A DNA stretch of 64,000 nucleotides from Montifringilla adamsi. Its lineage: Eukaryota > Chordata > Aves > Passeriformes > Passeridae. The translations under genes were made by a program, and so were the position numbers. Below are positions 43,622-55,709 of the stretch, piece by piece. Numbering within the stretch: position 1 is the first letter of the stretch; each line of letters opens with the position of its first letter. The stretch covers positions 6,009,677 through 6,073,676 of the forward strand of contig JAGGNK010008670.1 in assembly GCA_017590115.1 (NCBI GenBank), in the 5' to 3' direction. A model generated the notes under the pieces. The model saw only the letters and a program-made list of their open reading frames with translations. It was not told the origin of the DNA and did no database searches.

Positions 43622-46600
43622 GGGGGAGCGAGAAAGCAAAATAAAAACTGCAGTATTTGGGCTTATTTTATTCTTAGAAGATCCCACAAGGCAGGCAATA
43701 ACATCACCTTCACAGTGCAAGCAAGAGGCACTGCAGAGGATGCTGAGGAATGCAGGAATGCTGGGAATTGAAAGAATTTGCAAACATGCTCTTATTTCCT
43801 TGCTTAGTTGTACTTGTGCTGCAGAAAATATGTAAATAGGCTGAGTGAAACTCCACTCCTCAAGAGGTACAGTATTCTATGCAAGGCTACTCAGGAAGTT
43901 TTATTTTCCACAGCCAGAGATGCTGACCAGCTGAGAAGACAAAGCTTTAACACCCACTCTGCAGACCCCATAAAAACATTATTTGCTTATAACAAGTTTT
44001 CCTTAAAAGCAGAACAAAACAGCAACCAACCAAGATTCTTTTGAGAACAATCTAAATCATGATAAAAGCTGTGTGCAGAGAAAGGCAGAGGAGGGCCCTG
44101 CTTCTGAGTGTGACGTTCGGTTTGGGTTATTCCATTTGGGAAGGAACATTGCAAACATAAATAAAGGGATGATTGCACAGACATAAACCATTTTCTTCAA
44201 GGAAAAAAGGCTTTCTTCAGTACACACTGCCCAAACTGTCTCCTTCCAACACATCTTTGCCCTTGTGCAATCTCGAGTGCAGTACTTATCATCGAAGCCA
44301 GAGAGGGAAACCTTTCTGCCTGATCCGTGGAAGAGGCTTCTTGTCCTTTGCTTTACATCTAAACAGGGCAGTGACACGGAAAGAAGCTGGAAGCAAAGAC
44401 TCAAGAGAGCAGAGAATTAGAAAAGAAAGGGTTCACTGACTTCACTTCATTCCTCCTTCAATGTTAATTGGTTGTAGGCTCCAGTTTTAAATAAGGGCGC
44501 TTGAAGCGACGTGTAAACATTTAGAAAACTCTGCAATGTCCTTCTTCAGAATCAATTGCTGAGTACAAATGCCTCATCAGCAGCTTTTTTTCTTTCCAAA
44601 TTTATCTTATTGGATTTTGGCATGTACCTTGAAACAATGCAGGTGACAGTCTGAAATCAATAAATTATAACTATCTCTCACCTTTATATTCCAACACGTT
44701 ACGGTGATTTAAACAGGTGCCCAGATGCAGTAACAGCTATTCCACATGACACCTAAAGGGCATCTGGTGGATTATTTTTAAGTTGGTAAGTCACACTTGG
44801 GGAATGCACAGCAGCTTGTGAGTTTGGATCCTTCATCTTGGAGGGGCTGGGAACGGCTCACCACTGCCTGTTGACTAACATGGTCAACATCAGTTGAAAA
44901 CTGCTCCCCTCAACTTGAAAAGAAAGATGATTTTGATGAGCACAGCATGTGCTCAGAGCCAGCACTTACCAGCCTTGCCCACACCAGTTTTTTCTGCACA
45001 AAATGACATCACTGATGCCAGTGTCCCTCGGAGATTTGGGGCCAAACACTCGGTACAACACCCAACATCATCTCCCTGTGAAGAGCATCCTACCCTGCTG
45101 TGGTGCACAGGGACCAGCCACGCCCCAGGCCTTAAAGCCAGCCTGCATCAGCCAGGCATTCCCACCTGCAGGGCTAAAACCAACATGCCAAACCACCTTC
45201 ATCAAAGCAGCAAATACCCATCCAGGCTGCCTGCACAGATTGGGCTGCTGCTATCAACCAAGTAATAATTGTGTGGTACAAAGGAAACCACAGATAAAAA
45301 CAGCCCTGGCACCAACACAGCGACAGATCTGGTTATAAACACACAGACCAGATGTGCACTGATGTTAGTCCTTACCTGCTTCCAAACACAATCAGTTCAA
45401 AGCAAGGATTTCTCTAAAAGCTACTTGCAGAAATGTTTAACCATTTCCTTCCAGAAATGCTGCTATTGGTGCTACTTCCTCCTTCCCAGACATTACGCTG
45501 GGTATGTGTTATGGCTAAACCAGTGTTTTTTGCACGAGCTTTGAACTGCTCCTGTTCCCCATGCGAACTTGTGCTTCTTTCTAATCCTCTTAGGATCACA
45601 CTGTTTAAACTACTTTCTGAGATTTTGGTGCTATTTGAGTTCTAACAACAAATTTAGTCATTAGATGTTTTGCTTTCCGAATCACAAAAGCCTTCTAAGG
45701 ACACAGTATCTTTTCTTCTAAATTATCCTTGAGTATCCTGCTTTTATCTGAATTCAGTATCTGGAAAAAGTGTCCCAATCAAAACAGAATTAAAAATAAC
45801 TAAATCCTGGATATTCCCCTCAGTAACTAGGCTGCAAAAACCATGAGACAATAACTTTAAAAGCCTAAATTGAAAACTAATCACTCCATTGAATCCTTCC
45901 TTTCATTTGGTTAATAGGCACATACAAAGCTAATGGTGATTCTACCACTGCTGTGTTTGGAATATAAACAGAGAAAACCGAAGTTATTTCTTTTAATCAC
46001 AGTTCCACGGTGATGTATGGCAATTTTTTTTAAGCAATTCAGCACGTCTACAACAACATCTGCTTTTCAGATCTGACAGAGAGGCTGAACTGAGACAAAT
46101 ACCAACTCAGAAAATTCAGGAGAAACAAATACATACAAGTGTGGGGGGGAATCAGCACCACACACAAGATGTCGTTAAAAAGTGTCATTACTTGAAAGTG
46201 CTAGGTAGCAATAGAGCTGCTAGTGACAAAATAACATGCACAGACTGCTCCTGTACTTCACTCTGGGAGCCGGCGTGGGCGAGGATGTTTTTACAAGAAG
46301 CCTCATCAGGGGAAGCACTGAAAGTATGTAAGACCTGCCCAAAGACACATCCACACAAATTCCTAAACTCCACCTGAAACAGCTCTTCTTTGTCAATTGA
46401 GAAATTTTTATTTCATGATCTTTGTTCTTTTACCTTTATTCCATCAAAAATATAGAAAAACCTGATGTAAGCTGACTTTCCAGGTGTTTCAAAGAAGAAA
46501 TGCTTAACTTGTGCATTCCTATCACATTAAAGCTGCACAACTTTCTACACTTCAGGAACACTCTTACATAGAACAAGCACCTGTATGTCCATGGACATAT

Positions 46601-47420
46601 GTGAATCAACTGCTAAAACAAAGGGTACCTGAGGGGATACAGAGTAAGAACTGGGCAAGCAGACAGCACTATTCTGGAGAAAAGTTCATCCAGACAGAGA
46701 AACCACTCATTGCAAACCCACAGAAACAGGATTCACAGTGCAATGAGAAACACAGGACAAGTCAGACCAGAGCAAAAGAATGCTGCAGAAATTTAAACAC
46801 CAATTTCTGTAACAGTCAAAAACGAGGCAATCACAGAAAATAGCTCATAGCCCACCGAAAGGGAAGGAAGCTGAATTGCTGCAGAGGAAACCAACCCAGC
46901 CAGCTCCATTAAAAACCCATAATGCACTCCAGTAATCTTGTCAATACCAACCAGCTGGTAGGAAGGCAAGCAGCACTGCGGCACCATTTCACTTGCAAGC
47001 ATTTAAATGAAATTCATTAGTAAGTAATCCAATTCACGTAAACTGGAAGTTAGAAGGTCCTAGAGAATGAAGTTAAACCCAGTCTAGACTGGGAAAGACT
47101 ATAAAGAGTTATTACCCATAGCACTCTTATGCCAAAGGACCTTAAAGCACTCACAAAACCCCAACTCCCACCTGCAGGATGGGGGCCCACCTGTGAAAAG
47201 TTAAGGTAGTTTGCAATTTGTGGCGTTTTTCTTCCAAAAATAGTGGACATGATGACTACTGACATATTGATCAAAACACTAGCATATTGACAAATAATTT
47301 TTCTGTGTTTTTAGTCTAGAACTGAGTTTTAAATTTAATTTCATCACAGATAAAACAACTTGCCAAACTGGGTGCTCTCAGCAGACACACTTCAAATAGG
47401 AAAAAGATTTTTCCTTCTCT

Positions 47421-47467
47421 AAAAAAAAAAAAAAAACCCACAAACCAAAAAAAACCCCAAAAACTAA
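47421..47467 (+). repeat. A16 followed by A/C low-complexity DNA
   Basis: A16 (47421-47436), then 'cccacaaacc', an A8 run, CCCC and further A/C sequence. Confidence 0.9.
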
Positions 47468-48870
47468 TAAAAATCTGATGTGTAACATTTAGAGGCCACT
47501 CTGTTATTACAGATTTCAAATAGATACCTAAAAAACTGAACCCAGCCACAAAAAAAAGAAACAAAACAAAGAAAAACTTTTTTAAAAAATCAGATTTTTT
47601 TGCCATTCCTTTTCCTCAAGTAAGAGCAGACATATTTCCCATATACTAATTCAGTCTTCTCCAGCTCACTAAATCAACTCAGCTCACTGGTGGGTGAGAA
47701 CCCTTCCATTCTCCACTCGGAACTCAGACCCAGTTAACCCAGACGAGCCTTCACAGCTGAAGGAAGGCCACAGCTGCTTTTGTCAACATGTGCTTGCAGG
47801 GAACTGATAGCTGCAAGGTTAGAAGGACTTTCAAACTGGTCTCCAGTGTGGGTTATGGAAAAAAGCTCAAACTGCTTTCCTGGGAAAATCACCTTCTTCT
47901 TGCCAGTGCTTGCCTCATCTGTGTTTTTAGACAGATACTGTGTTTCAGAACAATATATTCTTCTGATTTGGGATTCACAGTAGCCATGCAGAAGAGCTTA
48001 TCCAGATTATGGCGCGCTTAATTTACTGAGTTTAATAAAATTCTGTCTCATATATGCCATGTTTTACGCAGACATCACATTTGGAAGTAGGCTCAAAATG
48101 TTTACATAAGGAAATCCACCAAAATAATAAAAGGACTTGACAACATTGTTAGTATTTTCAACCTCACTGCGTGTAACCACCATGGGAGCCCTGGCTGGGT
48201 TTCCCTCAGTGCTGGTACCACTATCACCCCCCTTTAATTCTTTGGGGCACCCAGAAGTCAAACAGGGCATTCTTTCAAACAGCTCAGATGTACACTTTTG
48301 CCAAGCCAAGCTAAGGAGCTGCTGAGGACATTGAGACAATGCAGTGGGGCTTGGTTTCTGCTGCAGGAGGTGTTTGCAGACAGCCTGACGTCAACAGGCT
48401 CGAGCTGTCCCGCTGTGGCCACTGACCCTGAACGCTGCGTACACCCAGAGCTGCTGAAGTGACTCTCCCTGGCTGAGGACACAGTAGGAAGGCTGGTTGA
48501 CTTCTGCCTGCCCACTGCAGGAATAAGTCCCAGGATACCTGCCCTTGCAGCAAAGGGTCAGGTTTAAAAACATAGGTTTTCCAATATGTTCTTAAAAATC
48601 TACCTTGCTCACGATATTGGGTGACAGTAGTAGCATAGAGGCTGAAGAGTTAGTATGCAAGAATTCCTTTAAAATAGCCCTCAAAATTATAAGTCACTTT
48701 TAAAACTCAAAAGCACTTAAAAATCCACAGGTATGAAAACATTTTTCTGAAAACTTTAAGTTGTACCAAAAGCAAAGTTTATGGTGGAGCTTGGGCTCAT
48801 ACACTCCAGGTGTTCCTGGGATACAGCTCCACTAAAACAAGGTGTTTATAATGTCTTCCAGATTCTTCCT

Positions 48871-48896
48871 AAAATTATTATTACTATTATTATTTT
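48871..48896 (+). repeat. Imperfect (ATT)n microsatellite
   Basis: Repeated ATT units with one ACT interruption. Confidence 0.8.
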
Positions 48897-51800
48897 GTGC
48901 AAAGCCAGAGAAAAACATAAGCCTCTCACACTGACGGAAAAAGGTAACACTGAATACTCTGAAATCATCAATTAAATGCATCAAGGAATAATTTTTCTTT
49001 TTATTTTATTTTTCAAAAATACTGGTCAACAAAAGCAGCTGCACTTCTGCTTACAGTCCCCTCTCATTTCCCCAGGAACTTTGAAAACTGAGAGACACCT
49101 GAAGCACAATGTACTCAGGCAGTTGTATCACCTCTCCAAACTACCACTGTGTCTGGGTCATATAGTCACACAAATAACCTACAGATGAAGTTCCTCCTGT
49201 ACAGGTAAACCCTGTGACTAAGTAGCAGACATGTTGCCCAAGACCAAGCAACTCAAGGATTTTTTTTTCCTTTTTCCAAATCTTCACACCATGCCACCAG
49301 CAGACAATACCATCTTTCCTACAACCTTTGGCCTCTGCTCTTTCCATGTCTCCATCACTTCTCTAACAAAGCAATTTTGCAACCTCAAGTGAGGGCTCTG
49401 ATTCACAATGAGTTAAAATCTACCTGGAGAGGGCTGCCCTTGTTCATGCACTGCTTCTCCAGCCATCCCTGCTAAAAGGACAACTTATTCTTACACAGCA
49501 GCTACTGGGCTGTGACAAATTGCAGAGCAGGGTATAGGAAAAAGCCTGTGCTTCTCCTTAGCACGGCAAGCTTTCCTGCCCCTGAGAAGGGAAGCCTCCC
49601 CTGCAGCAGGGGCTGAAGTCACAGAAGGCAGAGGGACAGCACACTCATTCCCAAAGGAGCTGTCTCTTGTCCCTAACAGCTCAGGTGTGGCTCACCTGAA
49701 GGCTTTGGTTTAGTTTTAAGCTCAAGTCCTATCCCAGCCAAGATTTGACTGTTATTGTGTGGGGAGACCTCAGTCTACCCTGATCTACCCTCTCCCAGCT
49801 GGGTGTTCTCAGCACTTCCTTTCCTCTAAAAAAAATAAGTTTTATTCCACTCAGCTCTTGAGGCATCCCACTGCAGGGTCAGAGGATGACAGAACTGGCT
49901 CAAGAAAGGAAGAGGGAACACAGCCCTGAAAGGGAAGAAATGCAGGAGCAGCACTGCCCTATAGCTCCATCATCAAAATACGTGTTTCCAAAGGATGCCT
50001 GGTGCCTTGGACAGAGAAAGGGAGCCCAGCACAAAAAGCTCTCAGCAAACCTGGAATGATGTACTAGGGATGAGCTGTACCACAGACACTAAGCGTACAA
50101 AACAGCTATCTGTTATTCTGTTGTCTTTTCAAACCATTTGGATACCAGAGCTGTTTGTCTGTCACACTGACTGAACAGCAAAATAGTTGCATCAATATTA
50201 GACTTGTACATGGAGTAAGAGACACCAAAACCTGTTCCAGAGAATAAGGAGCTTACAGTACAGAGAAACATAGCAAAATATTTACTTTAGCACTATGGTC
50301 AAGGAGAACAGCATCTATTAAATAAATGGACTAAAGTCATAATCAACAGCAGCATATTAAACTAATATAATCATGCCACTTGTTCTTTGTTGTTTTTTTT
50401 CTTAACAACAGGACTTAAGCATGACCAAGGAAAACATGTATTTGATTCATCAAAGACAACATATTCAAAAGAACTGAGACTTCAGGAAACAAAGCCACAG
50501 CAGAGCGGTTTTACAAAGATCATCAACTAGGCCATGATTAATTGGTAACAACCTGACAGTGCCCGTATTCAAGCCTGTCCTAAGCAGTAAAGAGGGTTTA
50601 GCTATATGTATGCACTTGAACTAATAAACTGTGTACTTCCTAGGATAGACCTAGGTGGTATATCCTGAAATTTAAAAAAACCCATCTCCCAAAAATACTG
50701 TTTTATTAAGATTTCCATTATGTTGGTTTTCCTGCTTGTAGGAAAAGGTTTTTTTCCCTATTGAAAATGAGTGTAAAAAAACCCTAAGCAAACTTATTTT
50801 GTTGCCAAAATGAGTGAAGTCAATATTTTTGTTTCACTGGAAGTATTTTCTGTTGATTTCCTACGGTCATTGCAGCTGTACAGCTCAATTTATATCTCTT
50901 TGAACTTACGTGTAACACATACAGAGCAACACACAGCAGGTGTTTATCCTACAAACAAGCGAAAGTGGGATTAGATAACCTATTACACCACTTTACAAAC
51001 AATTTCAAAAGCAGAAAAAAGAATGCTGATGTTAGTTAAGCGATCAGTCTCAAGTACAGCTATGTAGCATCACATCACGGACAGGAGAAAAAACAGCAAT
51101 TTCACAGGAGCAAATGTTAAGGGCAAGAGAAGACTTAGGTCTGTCTGGTTAAGATTGGGCAGCTGCAAATACATTTTAAATAACCAGAAAAAACTTCCCC
51201 ATAACAAAATCATGCAGCTGAAGACAAGAGAAACTCTGGGTGCCATGGGGCTTCTGTTATTTTAAACAAGAGCAGTAAGGACTCTGGAAGGAGTAATTCT
51301 GCCTAAGGAGAAAGATTAGTGTTTGATCTAACAGGGCTTTTCCCTTTCTTTACTTTTTGATTCTTATCTTGATTGTTTCACACCAGGAATCTGAAACTGG
51401 CTGAGCTGTGCATCCTGCAAATCTCGTTCAAACTGGAATAGGCTGGGGATAGAATTTCACCGTTTGGGAATTTCATTTACAGAACTCTGCCTCTGCAGTC
51501 ACCTACAGAATTCTCATTCTCTGTAACTGCTGTCAGGGCTTCATGAAAGCAGTGGGTTTGGGACTTTTATTTTTTAAGTCAACTCACATTTATCAATGTG
51601 ATCTACTAGGCTGGTCAGAGAAAGTAACAAACTCAAGAACTCTGTTCTTGGTCTTCGGGTAATCAAACTTCCTTAATCTTTCACTTTGTTAAAAATAGAA
51701 AATTTACCACATCTTAATATTAAAATATGCCAGGTAGGTGCCATCACTGACGAGATTTTCTCCTGATGTGGTTTTTGCTGCTCCGATACAGATTCACTAA

Positions 51801-54800
51801 AGCATCCACACACCAGCCCATTTTCCATTTTTAGAAGGAAAAAAGTGATGAATGTTTATGAACTTAAAAAAAAAAAAAAGGCAAAAAGCTATGCCTCTAT
51901 TTTCATTTGAACCTGCAGATATTTAGTTCTTTTTACAGATGGAGAACAAACAGAAGGCCTGTAAATTTCGCTGCTTTCTTTTGTGATCATGCTAACGTAC
52001 ATTGGAAGCAAAGTGACAAATGCTCAGGGGAGGAGTATCAAACACTTGTCAAAAATACTCCACCTAGCAAAAGTATTTCCCCTCAGTGTCAAACACCAAA
52101 TATTGGGGTCTGGTTCATCTCCAAACAGAACACTGTAGATATTATTTCAGTCACACCTAGTCAAGGGTTTTTCTTCCCTGTTTTTTTGAGGATACTTTTA
52201 TGCCATGCTTTTCCAAGTCAGTGGCAGAATGTTGAAATGGAACAATATGAGGTATTTAGAACTAATAAACACACAGAACCTATACAGCACAGAGTAATAA
52301 ATGCACAGGACTTGGCAGCCCAATAATGATGCATCTTCCATCACCAACAAGTAATAAAAACCCAAGTTTACAAGCTGCTGCACTTCAGAAGAGACTGTTT
52401 ACTGGATCAGATAAAAACAAGGTTCCATACATATATTTTTTGTTGTATGACACAGTACAGCTGCAATCATTTATCAGACTTTTTCTTGTGTCTTATCTTT
52501 CTTATCACTGCCTAAGGAACAAGCAAAACCTTAGAATTATAAAAGCATCTCAAACACTAGCACTTCTGACCCATTTAACATATCCCCTTCTTTTTTTACA
52601 CCAACTTTACTCAGAAATAAAACCACATGCCATATTCTCCCAGGAATGCTACTACTGGACTGATTTTGACACCTTTTCAGAGAAGTCTCGTTGACCCTCC
52701 TGGACTGGTAACAAGCTGGGTGCTCACCACCTACACACTGGCACTCCCTCTCCCACAAAAACAAAAAGGATGCATTTTTGCTAGCAACATCTGCAGACTA
52801 AACAAGCTCAGTTTAAGAGCAATTAGCACTATTTGTTCTTTGGTCAAGTTAAGATAATTTCCATGGGGCATTTTTAGCTAATCCGTTAATGCAGTGATTC
52901 AGAAAACTACTGGTTTTATCCTGTTGTTCCTCATATCTTGCCGTAAAGCAGTAAAAATCAAACTATACTCATTTACTTTAGCCTGCATATGAAGAGTTAA
53001 TTTTTATAACTTCATTGTGTAACGACTTCACTGCAAAATTCTTAACTGACTTGAACAACTGCCAGTCCTCAAAACAACACTTGCCAAACATTCTTACCAA
53101 ATTTCGAAGAGAGTGGCTGCATGGACCAGCCAGGGACCATCCATGGGCTCAGAGGGCACAGATGAGTGTGGATGAAGGGAGGCAGCCACAGGGAAGTGCA
53201 AATAATCCATGCCAGAGAAGCAGCACCAGTGTGAAGTGTCAGTAACACATGTATGGAAGTGATCTACAAAGCCTCCCATCACTGCATGGAATTCCTCTGT
53301 CCCAGCACAAGCTGCAGAGCCATAAAGGGTAAGATAAGGAAATAACCCTGGATTCCAGCAACGTGGTGCAATGGAACACTGCAGCAGCTTCTCCCTTCTT
53401 GTAGTACTTCATACTGCAGGGGCAATCTGATTTCTCATGTAACTCTCCATGTACAAACATGTCACATCTCTCTTGTGACACATTTCAGGAACAGAGGTGT
53501 ACTTGCAAAAGCATGAAAGCAAACATCTGCATTTCTTTTGATTAACAAACCAGAAAGACACTCCTGCTCATCCTTAGTCACCAGCAGACTTGACCTGGTG
53601 AGGTCATTTCAGCAGTCCTATCTCAGGCACTCCACCCAAACCCTCCTGAGGCTTTTATTTTTCTCTCTTTTAAATTAACCAAATCTCTTGCAAAGAAAAA
53701 CTGTGGGCACTGCCCAAGATGAGTAGCTGAGTTGCTCATGGCTGGAGAGACCCAGAAAGCCAGACCTGTGGTAGGGTGAACTTAAAAATTCTGGTAAAGA
53801 AGACAGACACTTCCGTGACTTTATTATTGAATATGTTTAGAATTAAGAAACATTAAAATACATATCCCTACAGATACCACAGAGTCAATTTTAAACCCTG
53901 CTGCTTACTATTTTAACCAACTAGAACAAAACACAACCAAATGGTGGTGCCTGAAGAGAACTGGAGGGCAGAGTCTGCACTGTCTCCTGCCCAGTGCTGC
54001 TGCCTCACAGCATGAGGGAAGCAGAAGACAGAATACTACAGAAGCATTTCTGTTTATGCCCTTCAAAAACAGGCAGTTCTTTTCATATTTGGAAAGAATT
54101 TATATTTTTTTAAAAAGGCGAGTAAAAAATCCTTTTGCAATTCTTTAACTGAAATTCTTCAGTGTTTTGATGACAGAACCCACTGCAGATATAAATACTA
54201 TAGAAATAGCATGTCAAAACTGAGTTTAGATTTTAATTTCAAATTCAATTTAAAATTTTGGCAACCTGCACCAAAATTTGATTGAAGCCACTAGGAAAAA
54301 TATCAGATAAATGAAATAATCAAGCAATATTTACAGTTTGAAGAAAACTAAGCAATCAGTGGAACTGCTGGAAATCACAGGCAGTGTTCATGAACTAAAA
54401 GTGTTAAGTGGCCAGTTTTTACAGTGGCACAGAAATTATTTTTAATACCACAACTATTTTGCATTCAAGTGGCTTCAGTGCTTTGCATGTGCTCCAGACA
54501 CTCAAGGATAAGAAATTTATCTGCCAGTTATGAGACTACAAACCCCACAGATTCCAAAATACTGAACAAGAAAATCAGTTCATTTCACTACTGTCAAAAG
54601 AGCACTTTTTCCTAATTTGAAATGCAGAAGTTTCCCTCTTTATCCAGTACACTGCAACAGTAAAGCAAGTGAAGATTTTGTGCATTAGATACACGCATTC
54701 CTCTAAATGCAGTTTGACATAATAAATTAGAAACACGCTATTTATCAACATGCAACTTCCTAAAAAATCACAAAAACTTAAATAGTTTGTATCAATAAAG

Positions 54801-55565
54801 GTTATATGCTTTAACAAAAGCAGAGCAAAGCAGTAAATCAGCCTGATTAGCAAAGTAAATACCACTTCCACTACAACAATTCAATCTTAGTAGCAAATCA
54901 AACATTTTAATAGATTGCAGCACAGTTATTTTCTCAACAAAGTCTGATTTCTCTAAATCCAAAGCAAAATTACAATCAATTACTTCAAACAAGGGCTTCT
55001 ACCTGTTGATTAAATTGTTTTCCTTTTGATCCACCCTGGGCTTAGCAGACATTTATTTTGGTATTAAATAGTCAAAGGTGTAAATTAAAGACTAAAAGAC
55101 CTCCTTAAAACAACATCTATAATCAGCCTTGATGTTCACTACTTTCAGAAGAAAAAGATTTCAAATAGGGCAGCACTGGGTAGTCCCTCTGTCTCTGGAT
55201 GGAAGTCATTGAAAACAGATCCAAGGAAAACCCTAGCAGGTCCTAACCCACATCCTGAGGTGCTTGGTCCTTCTTTGGAGGTAGAACAGTGAGCACCAAA
55301 CAAACAAACAAAGGAAATTTAATCATTCAGTCCTGGGTGGGATGGGTTTTGTCTGTTTTTTTAAGCTTAGCTTTACCACTGAATTCAAAACCAGCAAATA
55401 TATTGAAATAAACCACAAAGTTACGTCCAGACTACAGTAATCTTCAAGTAATTACAATGAGGAAAAAAAAATGAGGGCAGTTGCCACAGGAAGTCACCTA
55501 TATTAATTGTGCCTGCAATTATTTTTATATACAATAAGCATTCAAAACCAAGCTTTTTTTACACT

Positions 55566-55709
55566 TCAGAAGTGCCACACTTGCTCTTGCTTCTGCAGGA
55601 AAGCATTCCCCACGAGTTCACTGTGGGTATCATAAAATCTCAGCTCATTGATAATTAACTTGTACATCTCATCCAGAAGTTTCTTGACAGTGCCTCCTCT
55701 GTATCCTTC
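55566..55709 (-). CDS. Unidentified exon-like coding segment (candidate terminal exon)
   Basis: On the minus strand a splice acceptor (GATGTTCCAG|GAAGG, AG at 55711-55710) is followed by 47 sense codons and TGA at 55568-55566. The product runs from EGYRGGTVKKLLDEMY through KLIINELRFYD and ends QKQEQVWHF. I do not recognise the protein. It looks coding for three reasons: many codons begin with G or A, charged and aliphatic residues alternate as in a helix, and Cys and Ser (common in chance frames here) are scarce. Upstream of the acceptor the same frame meets a TAA within about 20 codons, consistent with an intron. A possible AATAAA lies on the minus strand at 55057-55052, about 510 nt past the stop. 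It could be the last exon of an unknown gene nested in or overlapping the TBL1XR1 5' region, a pseudogene fragment, or a chance frame. No partner exon was found. Confidence 0.4.
   Translation of the reverse strand, partial: EGYRGGTVKKLLDEMYKLIINELRFYDTHSELVGNAFLQKQEQVWHF

Larger units (their letters stand above)
42677..55565 (-). other. Intron-like sequence upstream of the candidate 5'UTR exon
   Basis: This 12.9-kb stretch has no supported gene. It contains a perfect 28-bp tandem duplication (42946-43002), A/C tracts at 43591-43621 and 47421-47467, an ATT microsatellite (48871-48896) and an A14 tract at 51866. Two local CpG clusters stand out against a CpG-poor background: about 44113-44516, and 48386-48430 with a perfect CRE palindrome. 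Overlapping open frames at 44894-45338 run in two different frames, which argues for chance. No CpG-island promoter is present. Confidence 0.6.

Noticed and set aside
44894..45338. Two overlapping plus-strand frames of 123 and 129 codons
   Set aside because: Both frames are open in the same moderately GC-rich stretch, so lack of stops is compositional. Neither resembles a known protein.
51907..52326. 139-codon plus-strand frame
   Set aside because: No domain or codon pattern, and antisense to the only supported gene.
54792..54992. Minus-strand frame beginning LFEVIDCNFALDLEKSDF, downstream of the 55.6-kb segment
   Set aside because: The nearest acceptor-like AG is followed by an in-frame stop before this frame opens, so it cannot join as an exon in frame; likely chance.
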